Positions 42,197 through 52,937 of a DNA stretch of 64,000 nucleotides are shown in pieces. This DNA comes from Leclercia sp. 29361. GTDB lineage: Bacteria > Pseudomonadota > Gammaproteobacteria > Enterobacterales > Enterobacteriaceae. The stretch lies in the NCBI RefSeq assembly GCF_011290365.1, contig NZ_CP049786.1, positions 3,224,001 to 3,288,000 of the forward strand, given 5' to 3'. Made by a program: the position numbers and the translations under genes. The stretch's first letter is position 1. The number at the start of each line of letters is the position of its first letter. A model generated the notes under the pieces. That model had not been told where the DNA came from. It saw only the letters and a list, made by a program, of their open reading frames with translations, and ran no database searches.

Positions 42197-43183
42197 GTGA
42201 CTAAAACCAATCTCATTACTGGCTTTCTCGGCAGCGGGAAAACCACGTCGATACTGCACCTGCTGGCGAATAAAGATCCCGGTGAAAAATGGGCCGTGCT
42301 GGTCAATGAATTTGGCGAGATCGGCATTGATGGCGCCCTGCTGGCCGATAACGGGGCGCTGGTGAAGGAGATCCCGGGGGGATGTATGTGCTGCGTGAAC
42401 GGCCTGCCGATGCAGGTGGGGCTGAACACCCTGCTGCGTCAGGGCAAGCCCGACCGGCTGCTGATTGAACCCACCGGGCTGGGCCATCCGAAGCAGATCC
42501 TCGACCTGCTGACCGCCCCGGTCTATGAGCCGTGGATCGATTTGCGCGCCACCCTGTGCCTGCTCGACCCGCGTCAGCTGCTGGACGAAAAATATGTCCA
42601 GAACGAGAATTTCCGCGATCAGCTTGCCGCCGCCGACATCATCATTGCCAATAAAGAGGATCGCGCTACCGCGGAAAGCCGTGCCGCGCTGGATATCTGG
42701 TGGCAGCACTTCGGCGGTGAACGTCAGCTCTCGCACACCACCCAGGGGAATATCGATAATGCCCTGCTTGATCTGCCGCGGCGTAATCTGCAGGCTTTGC
42801 CTGCCAGCGCTGCCCATGCCCACAGCCACGGCGAAAAACAGGGTCTGGCCGCGTTGAGCCTGCCTGCTCACCAGCGCTGGCGTCGCAGCCTGAACAGCGG
42901 CCAGGGGCATCAGGCCTGCGGCTGGGTGTTCGATGCCGACACCTGCTTCGACACCATCGGTTTGCTGGAGTGGGTCCGGCTGGCACCGGTCGACCGCGTG
43001 AAGGGGGTGATGCGTATTCCCGAGGGGCTGTTACAGGTCAATCGCCAGGGGGCCGATTTTCACATCGAAACCCAGGGTGTCACGCCGCCGGATAGCCGAA
43101 TAGAGTTAATTAGTGCGGTTAACACCGACTGGAACGCCCTACAGTCGAGCTTGTTGAAGCTTCGTTTAGGTTCGGGCGACTAA
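42197..43183 (+). CDS. yeiR: COG0523 zinc-binding GTPase (YeiR/ZigA)
   Basis: This is a metal-chaperone GTPase of the CobW/COG0523 family. The 328 residues equal E. coli YeiR. It has Walker A GFLGSGKTT (9-17), the metal motif GGCMCC (Cys63, Cys65, Cys66), NKED (152-155) and a His-rich stretch AHAHSHGE (206-213). The start is GTG, set by GGAG six bases before it; no in-frame ATG lies nearby. The gene overlaps nothing and precedes lpxT by 32 bp. Confidence 0.92.
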   Translation: MTKTNLITGFLGSGKTTSILHLLANKDPGEKWAVLVNEFGEIGIDGALLADNGALVKEIPGGCMCCVNGLPMQVGLNTLLRQGKPDRLLIEPTGLGHPKQILDLLTAPVYEPWIDLRATLCLLDPRQLLDEKYVQNENFRDQLAAADIIIANKEDRATAESRAALDIWWQHFGGERQLSHTTQGNIDNALLDLPRRNLQALPASAAHAHSHGEKQGLAALSLPAHQRWRRSLNSGQGHQACGWVFDADTCFDTIGLLEWVRLAPVDRVKGVMRIPEGLLQVNRQGADFHIETQGVTPPDSRIELISAVNTDWNALQSSLLKLRLGSGD

Positions 43184-43215
43184 CGTTGCCTGTTTTGACA
43201 GCTCAGGGCATGATG

Positions 43216-43920
43216 ATGAAAACCCGACTACTTCCCATTTTATTGCTCAACCTCGCTGGCCTGGCGCTCTTTTTATCCTGGTATCTGCCGGTCAACCACG
43301 GTTTCTGGTTCCCGCTGGACAGCGGGATATTTCACTTCTTTAACCAGAAACTGGCAGAGAGTCGCGCCTTCCTGTGGCTGGTGGCGATCACCAATAACCG
43401 GGCCTTTGACGCCTGCTCCCTGCTGGCGATGGGCTACCTGATGCTGACCTTCTGGCGCAACGAGAGTGCTGCCGGGCGGCGGCGTATTCTGATGATCGGC
43501 CTGGTGATGCTGCTGACGGCAGTGGTCCTGAACCAGCTGGCGCAGGCTCTTATTCCGGTGAAACGCTCGAGTCCGACGCTATTTTTCCCGGATATCTACC
43601 GCGTCAGTGAATTGCTGCATATTTCGACAAAAGACGCCTCGAAGGACAGTTTCCCGGGCGATCATGGCATGATGCTGCTTATTTTCACCGCCTTTATGTG
43701 GCGCTATTTTGGTCATAAGACTTTCGCATTAGCCCTGATTATTTTTATGGTTTTCTCTTTCCCGCGGGTAATGATTGGCGCGCACTGGTTCAGCGATATT
43801 GCCGTCGGATCCCTTTCAGTGGCGTTGATTGGGCTTCCATGGTGTCTGATGACCCCCTTAAGCGATCGCTTAATAGGCTTATTTGATCGCTATCTGCCCC
43901 GGGTAATTCAACAATCTTAA
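43216..43920 (+). CDS. lpxT: Lipid A 1-diphosphate synthase LpxT
   Basis: LpxT transfers phosphate from undecaprenyl pyrophosphate to lipid A at the periplasmic face, adding negative charge and recycling the carrier. The 234 residues have about six membrane segments and the PAP2 motifs SFPGDHG (145-151) and RVMIGAHWFSD (184-194). Three ATGs in a row occur at 43210-43218; the third is best spaced from AGGG. The E. coli protein has 237 residues. Confidence 0.93.
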   Translation: MKTRLLPILLLNLAGLALFLSWYLPVNHGFWFPLDSGIFHFFNQKLAESRAFLWLVAITNNRAFDACSLLAMGYLMLTFWRNESAAGRRRILMIGLVMLLTAVVLNQLAQALIPVKRSSPTLFFPDIYRVSELLHISTKDASKDSFPGDHGMMLLIFTAFMWRYFGHKTFALALIIFMVFSFPRVMIGAHWFSDIAVGSLSVALIGLPWCLMTPLSDRLIGLFDRYLPRVIQQS

Positions 43921-44347
43921 AACAAATTTCTAACCAAAATTAATAGTTTCAGTCAGGGATTATCACCGATCCCTGATTGATTATCTTCCTCCATCCTTCC
44001 CCGCTGTCATCTTCCTGTAATAGTAATAACGTTAGAAATTAATGCGTTGTTCAATACTTAACCTAAATTAAGTCACCCTGTTGCTTTGCCGGTTGCTCAC
44101 TTTCGGTATCACATTTTCTTATAAAAAAAAGGATATTTTTTCTCGCAATGACCGTCCCGATCGGGTACTCTCAGACTCGTTTTACCTCAGCGCTGCAATT
44201 ATTATCGTTGTAAATAAATTTGTGCGATTCGCCACAGATTTGACCATAAAGAATTGTCTGATAGTGCGCAGGTATTTAGTCTCGTCTCGCTTGGCATTTT
44301 TTTATAACGATATTTGTCGTTAAGGACTTCAAGGGATAATAAACAAC
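43921..44347 (+). other. Gene-free AT-rich region before mepS
   Basis: This 427-base stretch has no convincing gene. It holds a hairpin CAGGGAT/ATCCCTG (43954-43975) after lpxT without a U-run, and a long mepS leader ending AAGGACTTCAAGGGATAAT before the ATG. I could not fix a promoter. Confidence 0.6.
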
Positions 44348-44917
44348 ATGGTCAAATCTCAACCGATCTTGAGATACTTCTCACGGGTGATCCCGGCGAT
44401 TGCAGTAGCGGTTCTGCTTTCAGCTTGTAGCGCATCGAATACCGCAAAGAATATGCATCCTGAGACGCGTGTTGTGGGGTCGGAAGACGCCTCTTCACTG
44501 CAAGCTTCTCAGGATGAATTTGAAAAAATGGTCAGCAATCTGGATATTAAATCCCGATTAATGGACCAGTATGCTAGCTGGAAGGGCGTGCGCTATCGCC
44601 TGGGCGGCGATACACGTAAAGGGATTGATTGTTCCGGTTTCGTACAACGTACTTTCCGCGAGCAGTTTGGTTTAGAACTTCCGCGTTCGACCTATCAACA
44701 ACAGGAAATGGGCAAATCGATCTCGCGTAGCAGCTTACGCACCGGCGATTTAGTGCTGTTCCGTGCGGGTTCTACCGGCCGTCATGTCGGCATCTATATT
44801 GGTAACGACCAGTTTGTCCACGCGTCCACCAGCAGTGGTGTGACGATCTCCAGTATGAACGAACCGTACTGGAAAAAGCGCTACAATGAAGCGCGCCGTG
44901 TACTGACTCGCAGTTAA
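44348..44917 (+). CDS. mepS: Murein DD-endopeptidase MepS (Spr)
   Basis: MepS cleaves peptide cross-links of peptidoglycan so that new strands can be inserted, and is an outer-membrane lipoprotein turned over by the Prc-NlpI protease. The 189 residues (E. coli 188) start with a lipoprotein signal (LLSAC, lipidated Cys27) and end with an NlpC/P60 domain containing Cys95 in GIDCSGF, His in GRHVGIY and FVHAST. It stands alone between long spacers and has its own strong terminator. Confidence 0.96.
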   Translation: MVKSQPILRYFSRVIPAIAVAVLLSACSASNTAKNMHPETRVVGSEDASSLQASQDEFEKMVSNLDIKSRLMDQYASWKGVRYRLGGDTRKGIDCSGFVQRTFREQFGLELPRSTYQQQEMGKSISRSSLRTGDLVLFRAGSTGRHVGIYIGNDQFVHASTSSGVTISSMNEPYWKKRYNEARRVLTRS

Positions 44918-44956
44918 CCGCCTGTGCTGTCCGTTTCCCTTGACTGACAGCATGGT

Positions 44957-44989
44957 AAAAAAGCACTGCTTATGCAGTGCTTTTTTTTT
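44957..44989 (+). terminator. Terminator of mepS
   Basis: AAGCACTGC TTAT GCAGTGCTT forms a 9-bp stem followed by TTTTTTT, 40 bases after mepS. Confidence 0.93.
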
Positions 44990-45098
44990 GTACCTCAACA
45001 TGGAAATCAGGTCTGGCCGTTCCAGGCTATAGTCTGATAGTTGCGTGAGTTTAGCCGTCATGATAACGCGGGCGGCACATCAGGATCCGATAACATTT

Positions 45099-46655
45099 AT
45101 GTTTACCCGCCATTTATCAACCCGTCGAAGAGTGCTGATGCTCAGCGTGCTTGTCGGTCTTATTGTCGCCCTGCTCTGCGGCGGTATGCAGTTTTTTTTC
45201 AGTTATCACAAACGGGAAGTGAAATACGATAATCTGATTACCGACCTCCATGACTACATGGCCGATTATTTTAAAGAGCTGCGCATCTCAGTTGATGAAT
45301 TGCAGCCGCTGACCTTAAGCCAGTGTCACGAAGTCAGCGCCGAACTAACCTCCCGCGCCGCATTCAGCCTTAACGTCCGGGCCTTCCTGCTGGTAAAAGA
45401 TAAAATCGCCTTCTGCTCGTCAGCAACCGGGCCATTGCATGTGCCCCTCAGCGAGCTGGTGCCGGATATCGACATCAATAAAGAGGTCGATATGGTCCTG
45501 CTGCCCGGTACGCCAATGATGCCGAAAAAACCGGCCATTGTGTTATGGCACCGAAATCCGCTGCTGGATAAAGGCGGGGTATTTACCTCTATTAATCTCA
45601 ACCTGACCCCCTATCTGTTATATACCGCCCGCCAGGATGAATTTGCCGGTATTGCCCTTATTATCGGCAAGACCGCTTTTTCGACCTATTCAAACCAGTT
45701 AATCCCTGTTTCGGACCTGAAGGAATACCCTGCGCGCGCCAGCCAGATTGAGGGGCTGCCGCTCACCATTCATCTGTACGCCGAAACCTGGACGCTGGCC
45801 GATCTGCAATTTGCGCTGCTGTTTGGGCTGATGTGCGGCTCCAGCATTGGGGTGCTCTGTTTCTACGGGCTGATGAACCGCGCCAATCCGCGGAAAGAGA
45901 TCCTCACCGCCATTAAACAGAACCAGTTTCACGTGGTCTATCAGCCGGTCGTGGATGCGGCTACTCTGCAGCCGGGCGGCGTGGAGGTGCTGATGCGCTG
46001 GCACCATCCCGGCGCCGGGGAGATCCCGCCTGATGCCTTTATTAGCTTTGCGGAAGCGCAGAAATTAATTGTGCCGCTGACGCTGCATCTCTTTGACCTG
46101 ATCCTGCGCGACGCCCCGGCGCTGAAAAAATGCCTCCCGCCGGGTTCCAAGCTGGGGATTAATATCTCGCCGGGCCATCTGCATGCCGACAGCTTCAAGG
46201 ACGATATGCGCAAATTCGCCGCCTCGCTGCCACCGGATCATTTCCAGATTGTTCTCGAAATTACCGAGCGCGATATGCTGAATCAGCGGGAAGCGACGAA
46301 GCTGTTTGAGTGGCTGCATCTGGAAGGGTTTGAAATCGCGGTAGATGACTTTGGGACCGGGCACAGCGCCCTGATCTACCTTGAGCGTTTCACCATGGAC
46401 TATCTCAAAATCGACCGGGGCTTCGTCAACGCCATCGGCATGGAGACCGTCACCTCCCCGGTGCTGGACACGGTGCTGACCCTCGCCCGGCGGCTGAATA
46501 TGGTGACCATCGCCGAAGGTGTCGAGACCCCCGAGCAGGCGAAATGGCTGCGCGATCACGGCGTCAATCTGCTACAGGGCTACTGGATCAGCCGCCCGAT
46601 GCGCCTGGAGCAGCTTATGACCTGGAAACCGGATGTAGATCCCGACAGCGAATAA
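45099..46655 (+). CDS. pdeN: CSS-domain cyclic-di-GMP phosphodiesterase PdeN
   Basis: PdeN (Rtn) is an inner-membrane enzyme that degrades c-di-GMP. It has a first membrane segment (about 12-34), a periplasmic CSS-motif sensor with the FCSSATG cysteine, a second segment (about 235-258) and a cytoplasmic EAL domain. The signature reads EVLMRW, with catalytic DDFGTG and KIDRGF motifs present. The start at MFTRHLST gives 518 residues, exactly E. coli; a GTG or ATG further upstream would extend it. Confidence 0.92.
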   Translation: MFTRHLSTRRRVLMLSVLVGLIVALLCGGMQFFFSYHKREVKYDNLITDLHDYMADYFKELRISVDELQPLTLSQCHEVSAELTSRAAFSLNVRAFLLVKDKIAFCSSATGPLHVPLSELVPDIDINKEVDMVLLPGTPMMPKKPAIVLWHRNPLLDKGGVFTSINLNLTPYLLYTARQDEFAGIALIIGKTAFSTYSNQLIPVSDLKEYPARASQIEGLPLTIHLYAETWTLADLQFALLFGLMCGSSIGVLCFYGLMNRANPRKEILTAIKQNQFHVVYQPVVDAATLQPGGVEVLMRWHHPGAGEIPPDAFISFAEAQKLIVPLTLHLFDLILRDAPALKKCLPPGSKLGINISPGHLHADSFKDDMRKFAASLPPDHFQIVLEITERDMLNQREATKLFEWLHLEGFEIAVDDFGTGHSALIYLERFTMDYLKIDRGFVNAIGMETVTSPVLDTVLTLARRLNMVTIAEGVETPEQAKWLRDHGVNLLQGYWISRPMRLEQLMTWKPDVDPDSE

Positions 46656-46730
46656 TTTCCCAACCACCGCTACGTCACTTATTATTCAGGTATCCGGCCC
46701 GGCCAGAGTGTAAGAGGAAAACGTAGCGGA

Positions 46731-48536
46731 ATGATTGTGCGCATAATAGTGCTGCTGATGGCGATGATGAGTGGGCTCAGCCAGGCGCAAACCATCAAAG
46801 AGAGCTACGCGTTCGCGGTGATTGGCGAGCCGAAATATGCCATCAACTTCGATCATTACGATTACGTCAACCCCGCTGCGCCGAAAGGGGGCAGCGTCAC
46901 CCTGGCGGCCATTGGTACCTTCGACAACTTCAACCGCTACGCCCTGCGCGGCGTGGCGGCCGAGCGCACCGACGCCCTCTACGATACCCTCTTCACCACC
47001 TCTGACGATGAGCCCGGCAGCTACTATCCGCTGGTGGCAGAGCAGGCACGCTACGCCGATGATTTTTCGTGGATGGAGCTGACCATCAATCCGCTGGCGC
47101 GCTTTCATGACGGCACGCCGGTGAGAGCCAGCGACGTGGCCTTTACCTTCCATAAATTTATGACCGAAGGGGTACCGCAGTTCCGGCTGGTCTATAAAGG
47201 GGCCACGGTGACGGCCATCGCCCCGCTGACGGTGCGCATTACGCTGACCAAACCCAATAAAGAGGACATGCTGAGCCTGCTGACCTTGCCGGTGATGCCT
47301 GAAAAATTCTGGAAAGATCACAAGCTCAGCGATCCGCTCGCCACCCCACCGCTGGCTGGCGGGCCGTACCGCATCACCCGCTGGCGGATGGGCCAGTATC
47401 TGATCTACTCCAGGGTGAAGGATTACTGGGCGGCCAACCTGCCGGTGAACCGGGGCCGCTGGAATTTTGACACTCTGCGCTACGACTACTATCTGGACGA
47501 TAACGTGGCCTTCGAAGCCTTTAAAGCGGGTGCCTTTGATATGCGGGTAGAGAGCAGCGCCAAAAACTGGGCCACGCGCTACATCGGGAAAAACTTTGAG
47601 CGTGGCTTTATCGTGAAAGAGGCGCTGAAAAACGACTCCGCTCAGGATACGCGCTGGCTGGCGTTTAATATTCAGCGCCCGGTATTCAGCGATCGCCGTG
47701 TTCGCCAGGCCATTACCCTCGCCTTTGATTTTGAGTGGATGAACAAGGCGCTGTTTTATGGCGCCTACAGCCGGGTTAACAGCTATTTCCAGAATACAGA
47801 GTACGCGGCAAAGGACTACCCGGATGCCGCGGAACTGACTCTTCTCGCCCCGCTGAAAAGCGCGATCCCCGCCGAGGTGTTTACCACCATCTTCCAGCCG
47901 CCGGTCTCAAAGGGCGATGGCTACGATCGTAATAACCTGCTGAAAGCCAGTCAGCTGCTGGACGAGGCTGGCTGGGAGATCAAAAATAAGCGGCGGGTCA
48001 ACAAGCAAACCGGCAAACCGCTGAGCTTTGAGCTGCTGCTGCCCTCGGGCGGTAATAACCAGTGGGTGCTACCGTTCCAGCACAACCTTGAACGGCTGGG
48101 TATTACCATGAACATCCGCCAGGTGGATAATTCGCAAGCCACCAACCGCATGCGCAACCGTGATTACGATATGATGCCGCGCCTGTGGCGGGCGATGCCC
48201 TGGCCCGGGACTGACCTGCAGATCTCCTGGTCCTCGGAATACATTGATTCAACCTATAATGCGCCGGGGGTGAAAAACCCGGCCATCGACGCCCTGATTG
48301 CGCAAATCGTTGCCGCACAGGGCGATAAAGAGAAGCTGCTGCCCCTCGGGCGGGCGCTGGATCGGGTCCTGACCTGGAACTATTACATGCTGCCAATGTG
48401 GTTTATGGCCCAGGACCGGGTAGCCCGCTGGGATAAATTCGCCCTGCCGGCCCAGCGCCCGGTCTATGCGCTCGGGTTTGAAAACTGGTGGTATGACGTT
48501 AACAAAGCGGCGAAATTACCCGCCGAGCGGCGTTAA
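46731..48536 (+). CDS. yejA: Periplasmic peptide-binding protein YejA
   Basis: This is the substrate-binding component of the YejABEF importer, which takes up peptides such as the antibiotic microcin C. The 601 residues (E. coli 604) have a signal peptide of about 19 residues ending LSQAQ and an SBP_bac_5 fold. Conserved stretches include FDNFNRYALRG and YDTLFTTSDDEPGSYYPL. It starts 75 bp after pdeN and heads yejABEF. Confidence 0.95.
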   Translation: MIVRIIVLLMAMMSGLSQAQTIKESYAFAVIGEPKYAINFDHYDYVNPAAPKGGSVTLAAIGTFDNFNRYALRGVAAERTDALYDTLFTTSDDEPGSYYPLVAEQARYADDFSWMELTINPLARFHDGTPVRASDVAFTFHKFMTEGVPQFRLVYKGATVTAIAPLTVRITLTKPNKEDMLSLLTLPVMPEKFWKDHKLSDPLATPPLAGGPYRITRWRMGQYLIYSRVKDYWAANLPVNRGRWNFDTLRYDYYLDDNVAFEAFKAGAFDMRVESSAKNWATRYIGKNFERGFIVKEALKNDSAQDTRWLAFNIQRPVFSDRRVRQAITLAFDFEWMNKALFYGAYSRVNSYFQNTEYAAKDYPDAAELTLLAPLKSAIPAEVFTTIFQPPVSKGDGYDRNNLLKASQLLDEAGWEIKNKRRVNKQTGKPLSFELLLPSGGNNQWVLPFQHNLERLGITMNIRQVDNSQATNRMRNRDYDMMPRLWRAMPWPGTDLQISWSSEYIDSTYNAPGVKNPAIDALIAQIVAAQGDKEKLLPLGRALDRVLTWNYYMLPMWFMAQDRVARWDKFALPAQRPVYALGFENWWYDVNKAAKLPAERR

Positions 48537-48545
48537 GGATACGCA

Positions 48546-49640
48546 ATGGGCGCTTATTTACTTCGTCGTTTACTGCTGATAATCCCCACCCTGTGGGCGA
48601 TTATCACCATCAACTTTTTTATCGTGCAGATCGCCCCGGGCGGCCCGGTGGATCAGGCGATTGCCGCCATCGAGTTCGGCAACAGCGGGTCGATGCCCGG
48701 CGGGGGCGATGAAGGGATGCGCGCCAGCCACCCCCGCACCGGGGTGGGCAATATCAATGAGAGCCACTATCGCGGCGGGCGCGGCCTCGATCCGGAGGTA
48801 ATCGCCGAGATCACCCAGCGCTACGGCTTTGATAAACCGATCCACGAACGCTACTTCAAAATGCTGGGGGACTATCTGCGCTTTGATTTTGGCGACAGCC
48901 TGTTCCGTAGCGCCTCGGTGCTGCATCTGATCAAAGAGAGCCTGCCGGTGTCCATCACCCTGGGGCTGTGGGGGACCCTGATTATCTACCTGGTCTCGAT
49001 CCCGCTCGGCATCCGCAAAGCGATGTATAACGGCAGTCGGTTCGATATCTGGAGCAGCACCTTCATTATTATTGGCTATGCGATCCCGGCGTTCCTCTTT
49101 GCCGTGCTGCTGATCGTCTTTTTTGCCGGGGGGAGTTATTTCGACCTCTTCCCGCTGCGCGGGCTGGTGTCGACCGATTTTAGCACTCTGCCGTGGTACA
49201 AGAAGATCACCGACTATCTGTGGCACATCACCCTGCCGGTGCTGGCGACGGTGATCGGCGGCTTTGCGGCCCTGACCATGTTGACCAAAAACGCCTTCCT
49301 CGACGAGATCCGCAAGCAGTACGTGGTCACCGCCCGCGCCAAAGGGGTGAGCGAGCGAGGCATCCTGTGGAAACATATTTTTCGTAACGCCATGCTGCTG
49401 GTGATCGCCGGCTTCCCGGCCACCTTTATCAGCATGTTCTTTACCGGCTCCCTGCTCATTGAGGTGATGTTCTCCCTCAACGGTCTGGGGCTGCTCGGCT
49501 ACGAGGCCACCGTCTCGCGGGATTATCCGGTGATGTTTGGCACGCTCTATATTTTCACCCTGATTGGCCTGCTGCTGAATATCCTCAGCGATATCTGCTA
49601 TACGCTGGTCGATCCACGCATTGATTTTGAGGGTCGCTGA
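48546..49640 (+). CDS. yejB: Peptide ABC permease YejB
   Basis: This is the first membrane subunit of the Yej importer, 364 residues as in E. coli. It has about six segments, a long periplasmic loop containing [15 protein letters not shown], and the ABC permease EAA loop ([19 protein letters not shown]). It is 9 bp after yejA and overlaps yejE by one base (TGATG). Confidence 0.96.
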   Translation: MGAYLLRRLLLIIPTLWAIITINFFIVQIAPGGPVDQAIAAIEFGNSGSMPGGGDEGMRASHPRTGVGNINESHYRGGRGLDPEVIAEITQRYGFDKPIHERYFKMLGDYLRFDFGDSLFRSASVLHLIKESLPVSITLGLWGTLIIYLVSIPLGIRKAMYNGSRFDIWSSTFIIIGYAIPAFLFAVLLIVFFAGGSYFDLFPLRGLVSTDFSTLPWYKKITDYLWHITLPVLATVIGGFAALTMLTKNAFLDEIRKQYVVTARAKGVSERGILWKHIFRNAMLLVIAGFPATFISMFFTGSLLIEVMFSLNGLGLLGYEATVSRDYPVMFGTLYIFTLIGLLLNILSDICYTLVDPRIDFEGR

Positions 49641-50665
49641 TGCCGCGCTTAAGCCCCATCAACCAGGCCCGCTGGGCTCGCTTTCGGGCCAATCGCCGCG
49701 GCTACTGGTCACTGTGGATTTTCGCCCTGTTTTTCGTCCTCAGCCTGTGCTCAGAGCTGATTGCCAACGACAAGCCGTTGCTGGTGCACTTTAACGATCG
49801 CTGGTACGTCCCGGTGGTGAAAACGTACAGCGAAAGCGACTTCGGTGGCCCCTTCGCCACCGCGGCGGATTATCAGGACCCGTGGTTACAGACGCAGCTC
49901 AACGACCACGGCTGGGTGCTCTGGACACCGGTCCGCTTTGGTGCCACCAGCATTAACTTTGCCACCACCACCCCGTTCCCGTCTCCGCCTTCGGCGCAAA
50001 ACTGGCTGGGTACCGATGCCAACGGCGGGGACGTGCTGGCGCGCATTCTCTACGGGACGCGGATCTCGATTCTGTTTGGCCTGCTGCTGACCCTGTTTTC
50101 CAGCGTGATGGGGGTGCTGGCCGGGGCGATTCAGGGCTATTACGGCGGCAAAATTGACCTCTGGGGGCAGCGATTTATCGAAGTCTGGTCCGGCATGCCG
50201 ACGCTGTTCCTGATCATTCTGCTCTCCAGCGTGGTGCAGCCCAACTTCTGGTGGCTGCTGGCGATCACGGTACTCTTTGGCTGGATGGCGCTGGTGGGCG
50301 TGGTGCGGGCCGAGTTCCTGCGCACCCGTAACTTCGACTACATCCGCGCCGCCCAGGCATTGGGGGTAAGCGATCGCGGGATCATTTTCCGCCACATGCT
50401 GCCGAACGCCATGGTGGCCACCCTGACCTTCCTGCCGTTTATTCTGTGCAGCTCCATCACCACCCTCACCTCGCTCGATTTCCTCGGCTTTGGCCTGCCG
50501 CTGGGGTCGCCGTCGCTGGGCGAGCTGCTGTTACAGGGCAAAAACAACCTGCAGGCGCCGTGGCTCGGGATTGCCGGTTTTCTCTCCGTCGCCGTGCTGC
50601 TCTCATTGCTGATTTTTATTGGCGAAGCGGTCCGCGATGCCTTTGATCCGAATAAGGCGGTGTAA
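49640..50665 (+). CDS. yejE: Peptide ABC permease YejE
   Basis: This is the second membrane subunit, 341 residues as in E. coli, of the DppC/OppC type, with an EAA loop FDYIRAAQALGVSDRGIIFRH. The ATG shares a base with the yejB stop. It ends one base before the yejF ATG, a sign of translational coupling. Confidence 0.96.
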   Translation: MPRLSPINQARWARFRANRRGYWSLWIFALFFVLSLCSELIANDKPLLVHFNDRWYVPVVKTYSESDFGGPFATAADYQDPWLQTQLNDHGWVLWTPVRFGATSINFATTTPFPSPPSAQNWLGTDANGGDVLARILYGTRISILFGLLLTLFSSVMGVLAGAIQGYYGGKIDLWGQRFIEVWSGMPTLFLIILLSSVVQPNFWWLLAITVLFGWMALVGVVRAEFLRTRNFDYIRAAQALGVSDRGIIFRHMLPNAMVATLTFLPFILCSSITTLTSLDFLGFGLPLGSPSLGELLLQGKNNLQAPWLGIAGFLSVAVLLSLLIFIGEAVRDAFDPNKAV

Positions 50666-50666
50666 G

Positions 50667-52256
50667 ATGACCCAGCCTCTGCTTCACATTGACGCCCTCT
50701 CCATTGCCTTTCGCCAGCAGGGTGAGCTGCGCACCGTGGTGAATGATATTTCCCTGCAAATCGATGCCGGGGAGACGCTGGCGCTGGTGGGGGAATCGGG
50801 TTCCGGGAAGAGCGTCACCGCCCTCTCCGTGCTGCGCCTGCTCCCCGCCCCGCCGGTGGTCTATCCGCAGAGCGATATCCTGTTTCACGGTCAGTCACTG
50901 CTGCATGCTGACGAGCGCACCCTGCGCGGGGTGCGGGGCAACAAGATCGCCATGATTTTCCAGGAGCCGATGGTGTCGCTGAACCCGCTGCATACCCTCG
51001 AAAAACAGCTCTACGAGGTGCTCTCCCTGCATCGTGGGATGCGTAAGGAGGCGGCCCGCGGAGAGATGCTCGACTGCCTCGAGCGCACCGGGATCCGCAA
51101 CGCCGCCAAACGGCTGGCGGATTTTCCGCATCAGCTCTCGGGGGGTGAACGCCAGCGGGTAATGATTGCCATGGCGCTGCTGACCCGCCCGGAATTGTTG
51201 ATCGCCGATGAACCCACCACCGCCCTGGATGTTACGGTGCAGGCGCAGATCCTCCAGCTGTTACGCGAGCTGCGCGACGAGCTGAACATGAGCCTGCTGT
51301 TTATCACCCACAACCTCAGCATCGTGAAAAAGCTGGCCGACCGGGTGGCGGTGATGCAGAGCGGCCGCTGCGTGGAGCAGAACCGGGCCGCGACGCTGTT
51401 AGCTGCCCCGCAGCATTCCTACACCCAGCGGCTGCTCAACAGCGAACCTGACGGGGATCCCGTTCCGCTGCCGGATACGGCACAACCGCTGCTGAGCGTA
51501 AAAGATCTCTCCGTGGCGTTTCCGGTGCGCAAAGGCCTTCTGCGCCGGGTGGTGGATAATAAGCAGGTGCTGAACAACGTCAGCTTCACGCTGCGCCCCG
51601 GAGAAACCCTGGGGCTGGTGGGCGAGTCCGGCTCCGGGAAGAGTACGACCGGGCTGGCGCTGCTGCGCCTGATCGCCTCAAAAGGGGAAATTATGTTTGA
51701 CGGCCAGCCGCTGCACCGCTGGGATCGCCGACAGATGTTGCCCGTCCGCCACCGGATACAGGTGGTGTTTCAGGATCCGAACTCCTCCCTGAATCCGCGT
51801 CTCAACGTACAGCAAATTATTGAGGAGGGGCTACGGGTGCATCAGCCTGACCTCAGCGCGCAGGCGCGTGAAGAGGAGGTCATTCGGGTGATGAGCGAAG
51901 TGGGGCTGGATCCGCAGACCCGGCATCGTTATCCGGCAGCCTTTTCCGGCGGCCAGCGCCAGCGCATCGCCATTGCCCGCGCGCTGATCCTGCGCCCGGA
52001 GCTGATTATTCTGGATGAACCGACCTCATCGCTGGATAAAACCGTGCAGGCGCAAATCCTGGCCTTGCTGAAAAATCTGCAGGAGAAGCACCGGCTGGCC
52101 TATATCTTTATCAGCCACGATCTCCAGGTGGTACGCGCGCTGTGTCATCAGGTGATTGTGTTACGGCAGGGAGAGGTGGTCGAGCAAGGGGAGTGTCAGC
52201 GCGTGTTTGCCGCGCCGACGCAGGAGTATACGCGTCAGCTGTTAGCGTTACGCTGA
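50667..52256 (+). CDS. yejF: Peptide ABC ATPase YejF
   Basis: This is the energising subunit, two ABC domains in 529 residues as in E. coli. Both Walker A motifs read GESGSGKS (about 38-45 and about 320), with LSGGERQRV and FSGGQRQRI signatures and ADEPTTALD and LDEPTSSLD Walker B regions. The start [11 protein letters not shown] is right after the yejE stop (TAAGATG); a longer frame from 50619 overlaps yejE and is rejected. It converges on yejG with a 3-bp gap. Confidence 0.96.
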   Translation: MTQPLLHIDALSIAFRQQGELRTVVNDISLQIDAGETLALVGESGSGKSVTALSVLRLLPAPPVVYPQSDILFHGQSLLHADERTLRGVRGNKIAMIFQEPMVSLNPLHTLEKQLYEVLSLHRGMRKEAARGEMLDCLERTGIRNAAKRLADFPHQLSGGERQRVMIAMALLTRPELLIADEPTTALDVTVQAQILQLLRELRDELNMSLLFITHNLSIVKKLADRVAVMQSGRCVEQNRAATLLAAPQHSYTQRLLNSEPDGDPVPLPDTAQPLLSVKDLSVAFPVRKGLLRRVVDNKQVLNNVSFTLRPGETLGLVGESGSGKSTTGLALLRLIASKGEIMFDGQPLHRWDRRQMLPVRHRIQVVFQDPNSSLNPRLNVQQIIEEGLRVHQPDLSAQAREEEVIRVMSEVGLDPQTRHRYPAAFSGGQRQRIAIARALILRPELIILDEPTSSLDKTVQAQILALLKNLQEKHRLAYIFISHDLQVVRALCHQVIVLRQGEVVEQGECQRVFAAPTQEYTRQLLALR

Positions 52257-52259
52257 CGC

Positions 52260-52604
52260 TCAGACAGGAGCCTGACCTGCTACGGATTCGGCGATCGCCA
52301 CCCCGAAGTTTTTCAGGCGGCAGGTCGCCGCGAACTCATCCTGGCTTTTCACGAACAGGCACGGCTCGCCTTCGCACTCCAGGACCGAGCTGTAAAGCTC
52401 AATATCGGTCAGGGCCTGACTCAGTTTTTCCATCACCGGCCATGCGTTGCCCTCTTCCGGGCCCAGCAGCTTGAGCGCCACCAGACAGTTGTCACCGTTC
52501 GCGGCATTTTGCGGAATCGGTTCAACCTTCGAGCCTGCAAAACCCGCCGACCAGCGATAGCTTTGCGGCAAGCGATGAATAATGGAGAGCTGTAATGTAT
52601 TCAC
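52260..52604 (-). CDS. yejG: Uncharacterised protein YejG
   Basis: This small cytoplasmic protein has 114 residues, exactly E. coli YejG. Conserved stretches are [20 protein letters not shown] and [11 protein letters not shown]. Its function is unknown. The start is GTG (VNTLQLS, 52604), aligned with the E. coli start and placed 7 bases after GGGGA; the ATG seven codons upstream would add residues not seen in E. coli. Confidence 0.9.
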   Translation of the reverse strand: MNTLQLSIIHRLPQSYRWSAGFAGSKVEPIPQNAANGDNCLVALKLLGPEEGNAWPVMEKLSQALTDIELYSSVLECEGEPCLFVKSQDEFAATCRLKNFGVAIAESVAGQAPV

Positions 52605-52903
52605 GTCTGTTCCCCGGAAGCACAATATACTTCACAATCTATTTACATTTATAGTAACACATCATTAAACACTTGCTCTGTTTTGAGTAAGAAAACGCTT
52701 ACACCCAGTTCCTGCGGGCTCTGGCGTCTTATTTATCAGGGCTTTTAGTCAGTGTTTCAGATCGATAGCGGCGCTATATGTACCCGTTTCTGTGATCTAA
52801 CACAACCTTTTTAGGTACAAAGCTGTGACTATTTACACAAATATATTTTACATAAAAGAAACAAACATGGCCTCAGAGAAACCGGTTTTGATTGACCCGA
52901 ATC
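52605..52903 (-). promoter_or_regulatory. yejG upstream region with CRP-like site
   Basis: This AT-rich, gene-free stretch holds TGTGA-N6-ACACA at 52824-52839, a near match to CRP, about 220 bases before yejG. A 7-bp inverted repeat TTTTGAT/ATCAAAA (52886-52907) borders the bcr terminator. No promoter could be fixed. Confidence 0.4.
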
Positions 52904-52930
52904 AAAAAAGGGCCCCATCGGGACCCTTTC
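52904..52930 (-). terminator. Terminator of bcr
   Basis: On the minus strand AAAGGGTCCCGATGGGGCCC continues into TTTTTTG: a GGGCCC/GGGTCC-type stem with a U-run just after the bcr stop. Confidence 0.82.
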
Positions 52931-52937
52931 TTGTGCG

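Noticed and set aside
44081..44323. 80-codon frame in the spacer before mepS
   Set aside because: It has no good ribosome binding site and no similarity to known proteins; the region is better read as the mepS upstream region and leader.
50619..50666. Longer N-terminus for yejF
   Set aside because: It overlaps the end of yejE in another frame; the ATG right after the yejE stop gives exactly the E. coli length.
52886..52907. FNR-like TTGAT...ATCAA before yejG
   Set aside because: The half-sites are eight bases apart instead of four, and the repeat merges into the bcr terminator.
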